Part shown: one piece after another, positions 35,343 through 46,462 of the stretch
How the letters are laid out: every line of letters starts with the position of its first letter
Numbering within the stretch: position 1 is the first letter of the stretch
Assembly: GCF_000004075.3 (NCBI RefSeq)
Contig: NC_026655.2
Coordinates: 23,421,489-23,485,488 of the forward strand
Direction: 5' to 3'
Origin: Cucumis sativus
Lineage: Eukaryota > Streptophyta > Magnoliopsida > Cucurbitales > Cucurbitaceae
DNA length: 64,000 bases
Notes under the pieces: model-generated
What the model was told of the DNA's origin: nothing
Database searches by the model: none
Seen by the model: only the letters and a program-made list of their open reading frames with translations
Translations under genes and position numbers: made by a program

Positions 35343-36898
35343 TGTCACACCCCACTTCGCGAGACAACCAAATCACAAGAAGTAGTACGTATAGGATACG
35401 ATTTAGCTTGAAACTTTGCATTTGGTCTTATTTCCTAGCTCATCATCAACTCCTTTTAAACTACAAAATGAAACTTAAAATTCAACGGAAGTCAACTTAA
35501 ACGTCAAGTACAACAATTAACATAACCAAAACTTACACTTTATTAATAACAGGCGTTTAATACAACACTTGACTAAAATAAATAACATTAATCAAAACTT
35601 TTAAACACCTGGTGGCTTTCTCAACTCGCCGCAAGCCCTTCAACCTGCTTCTTAATTTGGCCTAAGTGTCTGATATCCTTGAAGATGAAATTTTAAAACG
35701 TAGGTATAAAAGACTTAGTGGGGTTTTATGAAATCCTTTTCGCAATACCTTTCCTTAAATCATTTTCGTTAAATTTTACGTTTTAACACAAATTAGTTTA
35801 TTAATAAACACATCATTTCGTAAAACATTTCGCATAAACACATATTAGTCACAATCATTCCTTTCACCAAGGATCCCGAATTGTTCTCTACGTTTTCTCT
35901 CATTACCTCAAGTTTAGACTACTATATCAACAACATCCGAGAACATACATATTCGTCCTTATTGCTCAAGCCGCCTAACACAATGCAATCATTTTCTACA
36001 TTGGCCAGCTTCACTTCACCATGAAGGCATTTTTTACATGGCTGCCTTTAATTTTATGTGCACATTACAGTTAGTTCATTTAAGGAAGCAACTAATGGTT
36101 TGAAAATCATTTCTTAATTAATATTATAGTCATCAAATCGAGCTTAAACATTGTAAAACATGTTTCAAATCATATAAATACTTTAAAAGAACACTTTGAA
36201 AGAAAGCACCCACTAAACTTAGCCTTAAAACCGAAAATCTCTTCTTCTTCTTCTTTCTCACGTAGCCCTCTCACAAAAATAAAATTGCAGCACTTCAACA
36301 CTTCAAAATTTCCAGAAAAATCTCCCTTACTTAGTCACTAAAATCCTTTATTTATACTACTCTTTAATCTGGATTAGTCATCCTCAAATCCTTGTCCAAT
36401 TGACAGCTCCTACTTAAAACTTTACACGTGTAAAATTAATATTTATCTTAGTCATGCTTAAATTATTAATCTTACACATTAACTCAGGTCAAATCAGATT
36501 TGACATCTTCTCGCCAAACCTTTCTTCTTGCCTAACTCCATTCTGCGAATAGCTTTAACCGTTTAATATAACTTTTGAAGGTTTTAACGTAATAAGTCCT
36601 TTTGCGGACTACCCACATTTTTCTCGCGAAGACTCTTTCTCTTGTGAGTGTTTAGACTTATAGATCTTACCACAAATCCTTCTTTTCTCAAAACTTCCTC
36701 GCGAACTAACTTCTTAATCGCAAACTTATACTTAACCATATAAGATTTTATCACTTAATCCTTTCTGCTGATTGATTCAAATGTCAACTTCTTATTACGA
36801 AGTCTTATTTGAAAACGCCTCCTCTTATCCAGACCGTAAATTTTAACACACTTAACTAGATTTTACTTTCTACATTCAAATTAGAAATGAGCCTCACG
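35343..36898 (-). mobile_element. Inner LTR-like insertion splitting the 31-bp minisatellite
   Basis: Left end TGTCACACCCC, right end GCCTCACG. The minisatellite outside breaks off at CCACT (35,338-35,342) and restarts at TCACT (36,899-36,903), giving an imperfect 5-bp target duplication as for LTR elements. No coding sequence is seen, so it is probably a solo LTR; the ends suggest minus orientation. The part at 35,640-35,760 is repeated, reverse-complemented, at 20,040 and 21,510. Confidence 0.55.
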
Positions 36899-37030
36899 TC
36901 ACTAGAATGATTATGTGCATCCTTCGAGATCACTAGACTAACTATATACATTATTCAGGATCACTAGACTAATTATATGCATCCTATGGGATCACTAGAC
37001 TAATTGACGTTATCTCATAGGATCACAAGA
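36899..37030. repeat. 31-bp minisatellite (right part)
   Basis: Four successive units of 31 bases, each starting TCAC(T)AGA and containing GCATCCTATGGGA or a variant. The same unit continues left of the inner insertion at 35,266-35,342. Confidence 0.8.
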
Positions 37031-38299
37031 CTGTTATGATGCAAGGTACCTCGTAATAGGAAGTTAACAGTTTTACCCTTAACGGGACCAGTAGTGGGTC
37101 TCTTACTAGGCATATTTTTATACTCACCCTTTCCATGTTTAAATTTTTCAGGCAAAGGTATTACGAGAGGTAGACTGGTGTGGGACAAGAAAGACTCGTG
37201 AACGCCATATGAAAATCTTTTTAAAATGCTTATGCTTAACGTTTTACCATTTCTTTTAAGTTTCAATGATTGAAATGAGTTTTATGTTTAGAACGACTGT
37301 TTGTTTCTTGGTGACTTGAAACACAATACTTTTGGACTTTTGTTTTTGTTTTAAAATAGGGCCAAAATTAAATTTTCTTTTACATCTATTTTTAAAAAAA
37401 ATAGATACGGTCTTTTGTGTTTAAATAAAGTGTCTTTAGATTAAAGTAATGACCTCAACTTAGGGCAAGATGAAAGCTTGCTCATTTGTGTAGAGGCTCG
37501 GCCTGCAGACGCCACGACTTGGACAGAGTTTACAGTTTGCGAGAGGAGACAGCTCTCACACGGACGAGGAAGAAAATCTTTGTGCGGCGACATGGCTAGG
37601 CTTCGTTGGACGATCAGTTGGATTGCTTTCAAGTTAAGAATAAGATTTTTCTTTCAATTTTTACTTGAACAAAATTTGAGGCGCATTTATAAATAATAAT
37701 AATAAATATTATTATTATTAACATTACTTTTCCTTTTTCTTCTAAATACATGGTATTTTTCTCTTTTCTCATAAATTCCAATCATATCAACTATTTCTCT
37801 TCTCTTCCCCAAACTTATTATCTTTTCCAAATAAATTTATTATATATAATTAATTATACTTTCCCTAAATTTCAATTCTCACTTTAATTAAATATATATA
37901 CAACCCAAAATATATTTAATTAGTTTCTAATTCAACAAAACCAAAGTAAGTCACATTTAAATAATTCAACATAACACCCAATAAATTTAGCATAATTAAA
38001 TAAAAATTAAGATAATCAAATACAAAATTATCTTAGTTTTTAGACGCTACAATCTAGACCTCACAAGTATTCAGAATGGGGAAAATACTACTCTATGTCT
38101 AAGCTAGAACAAGTACCTTTACCCATTATCTTTATGATGAACATCAAGGAATCATTTTAGTAAACCTAAGAATCAATAAACACAAGAAAACAGAGAGAAA
38201 CAAGGTACAAATGTTGCCTGAATCGAGATTATTAACTTAGGTGGCTAAAAAGCTTTATATGATAAACGAACAGACGATGTGATGTCTAAACGTATACGT

Positions 38300-38417
38300 C
38301 GGGATTGGGCCCCTATACTGATGCTTGCAAATTAGGGTTGGGAATTGTAGGACATTCCCGACGTACTCCTCCCCAACGTCATTTTTGGTGTCGAAAATGC
38401 TCCGATTTCTTGTAGTG
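38300..38417. mobile_element. CACTA-type end (reverse), short remnant
   Basis: Ends TCCGATTTCTTGTAGTG, the reverse complement of a CACTACAAGAAATCGGA terminus, preceded by GC-richer DNA with CGGGATTGGG and CCCGACGTACTCC. Similar sequence GATAAACGAACAGACGATGTG occurs on its left (about 38,260) and GATAATAAACGAACAGATGA on its right (38,416), so the insert split a local duplication. Confidence 0.5.
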
Positions 38418-38471
38418 ATAATAAACGAACAGATGATGTGACGCTAACGAATGAATACGTATGAAGGACAA

Positions 38472-38549
38472 TAGTGTCGTGGGGCTATGCGTTTTTGCAC
38501 AAAAACAAGGTAGTGTCGTGGGGCTTTGCGTTTTTGCACAAAAACAAGG
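38472..38549. repeat. Tandem duplication, 2 x 39 bp
   Basis: Copies at 38,472-38,510 and 38,511-38,549 differ at one base (GGGGCTATGC against GGGGCTTTGC). A 9-base start of a third copy follows. Confidence 0.95.
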
Positions 38550-41353
38550 TAGTGTCACTATGCTATCTTCATGGCCAAAATCGTGTTTCACGTTTCCTTT
38601 CTTGGTTGATGCAATTAAGTTTCATTCTTACTGTTTTAGCTTCATTTTTGTCACTAATTCTACTCTATAGGTGCTTAAAAACTATATAATCAATAATTAA
38701 ACACATGTAAAATCAAGGAATACCGTTGTATTAAAGTGACCAAGAAGATAGCATATTTTCAATGCGCTATCACTCTCACGCCTGCACTAAGGTCTGTAAT
38801 ACATTGTAATCACATTGATCATCACTAACAACCTCACTACAAACAATTTGATGAATACATAACAAAATATTCAAACTACTTCATGAAAAAAATTTGTCAA
38901 ATATTTCAAACTAAGCCTAGCCATTTTGTTTACAAGTACTATATTTACATATGCAATAATATATGTGGTGGCAGATCTCATGTCAGTAGGTCTGTCATAA
39001 CTTCAATTGCTAGTTGGTGGAAAAGAAATATTTAAAGAAAGAATAAAGTCCAATAATTAGTTGGGGTTCATAACAAATTATTATATTAAAATTACAATTC
39101 TCATACCTCAATAGAAATTTAAAACAATATGAATATCGTTCATGATTGGAAAGCTAGAGATAATTAAAACATAAACAAATTCTATGAAAGTGGGCTCTTA
39201 GAAAATTAAACATTGAACATGATGAGTTGGTAAGAACCATCATAAATTTGTACCAAAATTACAAGTCATAATATTGGCATATAATAATATTATAACTTAA
39301 TACATGTACTACAGTGTGTAATTTGATTTAGACTACAGGTCGAGTAATCTTAGCTATATAGTAGGGAAAAAACGGGAGCTATATTACTATATGTGTGCTG
39401 ATGAATAATCTCTAGCACATAGAATAACAAATCTCTAGTACATCTCTACCAATTACAACCACCAATTTATTTTTCTTCTATTCCAAAGCTTCAAACCTTC
39501 TTCTCTCCAACAAAATATTTTTAAATGGAGTAGTCAATAAAAATAACCAAACACTAAAAAGATTTAAAAGTAGATCTTACATGCATGTCATCAAATTCAT
39601 GTCGAAATTTTGAGAGTAGAGCAAATTAATTGATACCTTATATTGATATTATTAGTTGACACAATTAATAAAATTAAGATGCAGCTTGCTTCAATATCAG
39701 ATAAGTATTTTGTAAATATAGAAAACTAACCCCAAAATCTTAATCAGACCATTCAACCACTTGAATGAAAATAAATTAGCTTCTACCAATAATACAATTA
39801 AAAGTCATTATATGTCAGTTCATATATATATGTGTCTGATATAGGATGAGTTTAGAATACATTATTTTCTAGTACTGTTTAATTAAAAAAATTAACAAGT
39901 TATCTTACAAATAATATTGAAGTTTTTGAGATAACCACTTAAAATGGTTTTGAATCGTCTTCTAAATAGTTTCTATCAAAAAATAATTTAAATAAAAACA
40001 TTTTTTTTTAAAGCTCCAATTGTTTCTGGAGTCAATCAAGACAAATCCATATTATACCTTTATTTTGATTCATCATTTCAAAAGTTAGTGTTCAGTGAAT
40101 CTCATACTCATTTTGATTTCATGCGCTATCAAAGGAGGTAACAAATTTGGCGATAAGAAATGTATCTATATAACATATAAACATTGTAATTATCTCCATA
40201 TTTTCAACATGTGAGATCTCAACATATTTTGATCAAACTGTGTTGTGTTCGTTCTTTTGTACACTGTTCAATCTTTCTCCTACAGTAGTTTTCCACATAA
40301 CAAACTGTTGCAGCTGTATGTTTGTTGGATTAGAGTGAAATCAAAGAAAAAGAATGTATTCAAATATTAAAGCTTAAACGTTGTATGTCGATGGTATACA
40401 CATGGTAACATAGTTTAATCTAAATCCCAAGTTTTGGTGTGGTTGAATGATGATGTTTGGGATCTGCTACATAACACATATTATTTTAAACTATTTATTA
40501 AAAAAATGTCCACTTCACAACAACCTCTAGTGGGGTTGTTAGAAAGTCTCTCGGGAGAGTTAAATATTAACGAAAAATGATGAATAATTTGACTTATTTT
40601 AACATTTTTAGGTCAAAAAGTTATTATGAGTTTAAAGTTAAAAAGAAAAAAGAAAATAAATATAGAATAAATAAACAAACATTGCTTTATAGAAAAGCAA
40701 AAGATTTTGCCATGTTTTGTGCACAATCCAACAGACAAAAGATGGTAATAATAAACAATATATAAACAAAATCAAATTCCCTTTATCCCATTTGGTAATT
40801 AGTCTCTCAAGTAATGATTGCTTGCAATTATTGACAATCAAATCAGACTCTTCACTTTCAATTGTAGTAAACAAAAAAAAAACCTCTAACTATGCAAAAA
40901 TACCAAGTTTTCAATATATTCGTTGTTTTACACCTTTGTTAAAATAATTGTTACTTTCTAGTTAAATTCAAAAAAAAACCTATCACAAAATTTTATAAAA
41001 CAATTTTAGTTTTTATAGATTTCAACTTAGTTTGATTGTTGAGATTATAGATGGTAGTCAGATTTAGTCATAAATTCAGATCGACTAAATGAGTAAAATC
41101 GAATCAAACATACTAAGCATGTAAAATTTTCTAATAAATAATTCATGATGATAGGTGAGTGAACGAGAAAGTAAATTGCATAAAACAAAAGAAATTAAAA
41201 TGTATTCAATCACTAAAAAGCCCTAACTCTCAAAGTCTTCCTATTGATCAAGACATTTGACTATGGAAATCCCATTACTTAAAATCATGGATTGCTAACA
41301 CCTTGCCAATTTAATTAGAAAAGGAACACGAACACGGCTTTGGCAAGTGTGCA

Positions 41354-44275
41354 ATGAAGTTTTTCCCTTTAAACCCATTGTTTCTTATCAGCTTCACTAT
41401 TGTATCTTTATTTTCAACACAATGGTCAACAGCTTCATCTTACAAAAATAAAGATTTTCTTCAATGTCTCTCCATCCATTCTACACACATTCCAATATAC
41501 ACTCCAATCAATTCTTCATATTCTTCCATTTTGAGATCTTATGCTCAAAATTCTAGATTCTCAACACAATACAAAACCCTAAAACCCCTTGTCATCATCA
41601 AACCATCTCATGTTTCCCACCTTCAATCTACCGTGATTTGTTCCAAAAGCCATGACTTGCAAATCCGAATCCGTAGCGGTGGCCATGACACTGAAGGCCT
41701 TTCTTACATCTCCGACCTCCCATTTGTTGTCGTCGACCTAATAAATCTCAAGTCTATCGAAGTTGACACCACAAACAACACTGCATGGGTTCAGTCTGGT
41801 GCAACAATAGGTGAACTTTACTACAGAATCGCTGAGAAAAGTCGAACCCTAGCATTCCCAGCAGGTGTCTGCCCGACCGTGGGCATTGGAGGGCACTTCA
41901 GCGGCGGTGGATACGGGTGGTTGATGCGAAAATATGGTCTTGCTGCCGATAATGTAATCGATGCTTATTTGGTTGATGCTAATGGGGGGGTTTTCGATAG
42001 GGAGGCAATGGGAGAGGATTTGTTTTGGGCCATTCGAGGGGGCGGAGGAGGGAGCTTTGGGATCGTTGTAGGGTGGAAGGTGAAATTGGTTAGAGTTCCA
42101 CCCATTGTGACAACTTGCAGGCTGGACAAATCCTTGGACAAGAATACAAAGAAGATTGTATATCAATGGCAGTATGTAGCTAACAGAATGGAGGAAAAAC
42201 TACTCATTGGCATCAATTTGACTGGTAATTGCTTTGATAACATCAACATTAACTTACAATTCAATAAAAATATCTCAAATAAGTTAACACAGTTATACCA
42301 CTCAACATAATATATAACTTATTTCTTTTTCATTATATAAAACAGGAGAGTAGTCCAACAAAGCCACTATTACGATAAACCTTTTTAATCATATTATAAA
42401 ATGAAAAATGTAGCATATTCACACTTAAGGTTACTGTTTTAAATATAATTAATAAAATTTAGGTGTTTATCTCCATTATTTCTTTATCAAAAGTACTTCC
42501 ATGCATCTTTAATTCATTGCATTTATCTTTTACTGTAACTCACTCTAATCACACAACCTAATAAATTAAACAACATAGATACAACTTAGGATACTTTAAG
42601 TATTTTTGCCGTTGGTTTCTTTCTTTAACTAAATATTTGAATTCTTAGTAAAAATTCTAATTTTTATTTTCTTTATAACTTTCAAAACATTGTTTGAATT
42701 TGTAAACCACTCGTTGAGACAATGAAATAATGAGAATAATAACCAAGCAATATAAAAAGAGATAGTGTTTTTATAAGCTTAATTTTTAAAAACAAAGAAA
42801 TTAAGTGAATTTAAATTTATTTTTAGTTTTCTCCCAGTTTATCTATCATGGTTTTCATTCATTTAAAAAAGATTACCTAGATCGAATTCTTGAAAATGGA
42901 AGGTTTTGAAGACCATGTTTTTTTTATTTTTAAAATTTTACATGACCTTTTCAATCACAAAAATACGAAGCGATTAACAATGTATAGAGACTTATGGGTG
43001 AAGTATGTTTATAGCTAAATTTTAAAAAACTAAAAATTTAAAAGGAATGTCGCTAAAGTAGGGGATATAAAAATTTAGAACCAGCTCTCAAAGTCATCAA
43101 TGAATCATATGACTTAGTATAAACTATAATGATATATATAGACCATATCACAAATAAGAATTTGTCAATAAAGGAGAAATTTTTAAACTTAGCAAATTTT
43201 ACAAAATATTTATAACCTATATCAAATTAGTGATTGATATACTATAGTGATAGAAAATTATCATGGATATAATTCAAATTTTATAAATATTTTAATTTAT
43301 TTTGCTATTTTAAAAAATGTACAAATCTATCATCAAAAGATTATATTTTATTATATTTACTATTAAAAAAAAAAAAAAGTTCGTAGTTATCTCACACCAA
43401 CTACCCTAAATTTAAAATTTTAGGTTTTTTTCCATCTTGATTAAGCCAAAGAAATTAAACTCAATCTAATATCTGATCAATCTTAATTTTATCAAATTAA
43501 ATATTCAAATTCTAATTCCAAGTATACTTGAATGATAGGTGGGAATCCAACTAAAGGAGTCAAAAGAAATCCAACTGCTTCATTCTTCTCTTTATATCTT
43601 GGAAAGACAGACAAACTTGTTACAATCATGAACACAACACTCCCTAACTTGGGATTAACAAAGGCTAATTGCAAGGAAACAAGTTGGATACAATCAACTC
43701 TCATTGCAGCTGGTTTTACAAATGGACAACCCTTGGAAATTTTGCTGTCCAAACCTACTCTCAGTAACAACATAAGCTACAAAATCAAATCAGACTATGT
43801 GAAACAACCAATTTCTCAACATGCATTCAAGGGAATATGGGACAGATTAAAATCTCAAGAAGTAGAAACATCACAACTTTTTTTGTTTCCTTACGGTGGG
43901 AAAATGAGCAATATTTCTTCATCAAAGACTCCGTTTTCACATAGAGCTGAATTTCTTTACAAAATCTCATACACTGTTGGGTGGGCAGAACAAGGCAGTG
44001 GTGCAAATGAGAGACATTTAAATTGGATACGTGAGTTTTATAGTTTCATGACTCCTTTTGTTTCGAATTCACCCAGAGCTGCTTATGTCAATTACAGAGA
44101 TCTTGATATTGGAACGAATAATAAGTATGGAAAGACGAGCTACGAGGAAGCAAGTATTTGGGGATTGAAGTATTTTGGGAACAATTTCAAAAAGCTTGTG
44201 CAAGTGAAGACTACGGTTGACCCTTCAAATTTCTTTAGGCATGAGCAAAGCATACCACCTCTCACACTCTCCTAG
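41354..44275 (+). CDS. BBE-like FAD-linked oxidoreductase, copy D (2 exons)
   Basis: Exons 41354-42224 and 43539-44275 with a 1314-base phase-1 intron (ACTG|GTAATT, GATAG|GT) give 535 residues. Signal peptide about 1-28. Cys38/Cys96 pair; His111 (RSGGHDTEGLSY) and Cys173 (CPTVGIGGHFSGGGYG) are the flavin links, with the conserved His181 kept. Two residues after the flavin-linking His there is Thr113, where the other copies have Phe and most family members have Tyr. Ser434 sits at the usual Gln/Glu catalytic-base position. Tyr473/Tyr476 in AYVNYRDLDIG and RHEQSIPPL near the end are normal. The HRAGN motif of the substrate domain is HRAEF here. Intact; substrate unknown. Confidence 0.9.
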
Positions 44276-46417
44276 GGTTGATGTTATTAATTTCCATGTG
44301 TGTTTGTCCAATCCCCAACTTTTTGTTTGTATTGCAAAATAAGAGGTGCGTGAGAGCTGGCTTTCTTTATGTGTGATTGTTAATTAAGTAAGTCCACGTT
44401 CATGGAAGAAAAAAGTTATTGATTTTCGAGTTTTCATTTGAATTTGATTTTGACTTTTGGAGTACGTGAATGTTAGATCTATCAAATTCATTTTAAAAAC
44501 TACTTCATAAAAAATTAACTAGTTCTAAACTATTGTAAATGATAAAAAAAAATTAAGAAATACTTACAAATTTAGCAATTAAATTTAAAATAATTAAGTA
44601 TATAACAACATTTTAAAAAAATTACAAATATAACAAAATTTGTCAAATTCTATCAATGATATAAATAAGTCTATCGGTTGTAAATTGGTCTATCACTAAT
44701 AGATCATACGAGTCTATCAGCGATAGTTTTGCTATATTTGCATTTTTTTTAATATTGCTTTATCTTTAATTATTATTCCTCAAATGACCGTTAATTAACA
44801 TTACCTTTATAAAATATATATATTAATATTTTAAACTGTATTAATGATAAAAAGAAAATGTTATCTAATATAAATGTTATATTTTATAAATATTTTAATT
44901 CATTTCATAGTTTATGATTGTATTGTCCCCATGAATTATGTTTTAAAAAATTATATGAAATATATAATATCAATCCTCACATCTAATCCAAACAACTTTT
45001 TTATTTATTTCAATATTTAATGATGCTTCACTGTAAACGAGAATACTTTTTAAACATAATTTAATTGATTTTGTCTGAGTCATTTGTGTAATGAAACAAT
45101 GCAAATACATGAGAAATAGTCAAACTAATGAGATTTGTTCTAACACACCATGGGGCTTTGTTTGGAGTCCGGCCGTAATATATTGAGAATATAAAAGTGT
45201 TGCACATCTCACCATGTGAAAATCTGTTGACATAAAATGTTTGTGATGGGTTCGAATTTTCTTAACCATAAAATGGCACATGGTTCCATACTAAAATTAA
45301 TATTCTATGCTGAAATATAAACTTGATTTTGAATTAACAATAGTTGAACCTTGCCTAAATAAAAGTCCAAATTTCTAGGAATGGTTAATTACTACAATAT
45401 TCTTTAGAAATGAATTGTAGGAGATATTATTTAGAGAAAAGTCGAAGAAATATCTAAAAAATAGAAGAAATGAGTGTAATTGTAAAGAATATTGTAGAGA
45501 GTCGTTTGTAACTATTAGATGAAAAATGTATTGTCAAAATCCTAGCACATTCAGGGATGCCAACTTTAGAGGGATGTCGTATGTATCAATGTATAAAAGA
45601 GTTTCCACTAAACCAATTTTGTAACAATTTGAAATAAGTATTTTTTTTCAATTAGCGGTGATTCTTTGGGTAAGAGTCAATTACTGACCTAAGCTAGTGT
45701 GTCATTACATTGATGGTCGTGGATGTTCATGACACGAGCATTGCGTAAGCTTTAAGTTATGTACATTGTAGATGTGTTTTTTTAGTCAACACTTTGTTAA
45801 TCGATAGACCTAAAAATAATCTATCGATGAAAAATATGAAAATGTGAGACATGAAAATAGTCTAGCAGATATATGATAAAATAGATGAATGTCTAATAAT
45901 TATGGACGATAGACATAAATAGAGGATGGAGCACTATCTAATGCATATATTCTTCGAATGCAATTTTTGAAAGTTAAAAAAGCAAAGAGATCTATAACTT
46001 GTTAAATCGGAAGTATATATTTAAATCAGTGGATGAAAAAGTTTTTTTCTTTGAAAGGTCATTAGGTACAATAACTTTGGGTGGGGGTTTGCTTTGAAAA
46101 AATATACCGATTTTAGTTAAGCCAAACTGATGTGGTTTGGATATGGATGATGAATTAACTCAACTCATTAATGAGATTTGATGGGAGACCCATCAAAATA
46201 TTAATGTGTACATCTACTTGAATATTACAATGACATGATTTACTGTCAATAAGTAATGTATCTCTTCAATTTTGCATATATCATATTTTGAATATTAAAT
46301 GATGCCTGCGATTTCATTTGTATATTATAATGAGTTTTGAAAATAAAAAATTGATTCTTTAGATCAATCCTTTTGTTCAAGAAGGTCAAGCTATACAACC
46401 ATCATCCACTCTTCTTT
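44276..46417. other. Gene-free spacer between copies D and E
   Basis: AT-rich. TCTATCA-type repeats lie at about 44,650-44,745, members of the family seen at 16,640. No gene or defined element. Confidence 0.5.
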
Positions 46418-46427
46418 CTATAAATAA
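46418..46427 (+). promoter_or_regulatory. TATA box of BBE-like copy E
   Basis: CTATAAATAA 36-45 bases before the ATG at 46,463, nearly the same motif and distance as in copy A. Confidence 0.65.
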
Positions 46428-46462
46428 TTCATCTTTTCAATGCACACATAGAAACAATAGCA

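Larger units (their letters stand above)
34366..38052. mobile_element. LTR-like element (outer), interrupted by a second insertion
   Basis: The ends form an imperfect inverted pair typical of LTRs: TGTAACACCC at 34,366 and AGACGCTACA ending at 38,052. Removing the inner insertion (35,343-36,898) leaves about 2.1 kb with no coding sequence, consistent with a solo LTR. It contains a 31-bp minisatellite (35,266-35,342 and 36,899-37,030) and a stretch (GGACCAGTAGTGGGTCTCTT near 37,085) that I associate with cucurbit Ty3-type LTRs. Orientation and family are uncertain, and no target duplication is evident. Confidence 0.45.
38053..41353. other. Spacer upstream of copy D with CACTA end and a 39-bp duplication
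   Basis: A reverse CACTA-like end (ATTTCTTGTAGTG) finishes at 38,417, and a tandem duplication follows at 38,472-38,549. The rest is AT-rich with no gene. No convincing TATA box lies before the ATG at 41,354; nearby candidates are weak. Confidence 0.5.

Noticed and set aside
37015..37696. Short frames on both strands near 37-37.7 kb
   Set aside because: They lie inside the outer LTR-like element and overlap one another; nothing supports translation.
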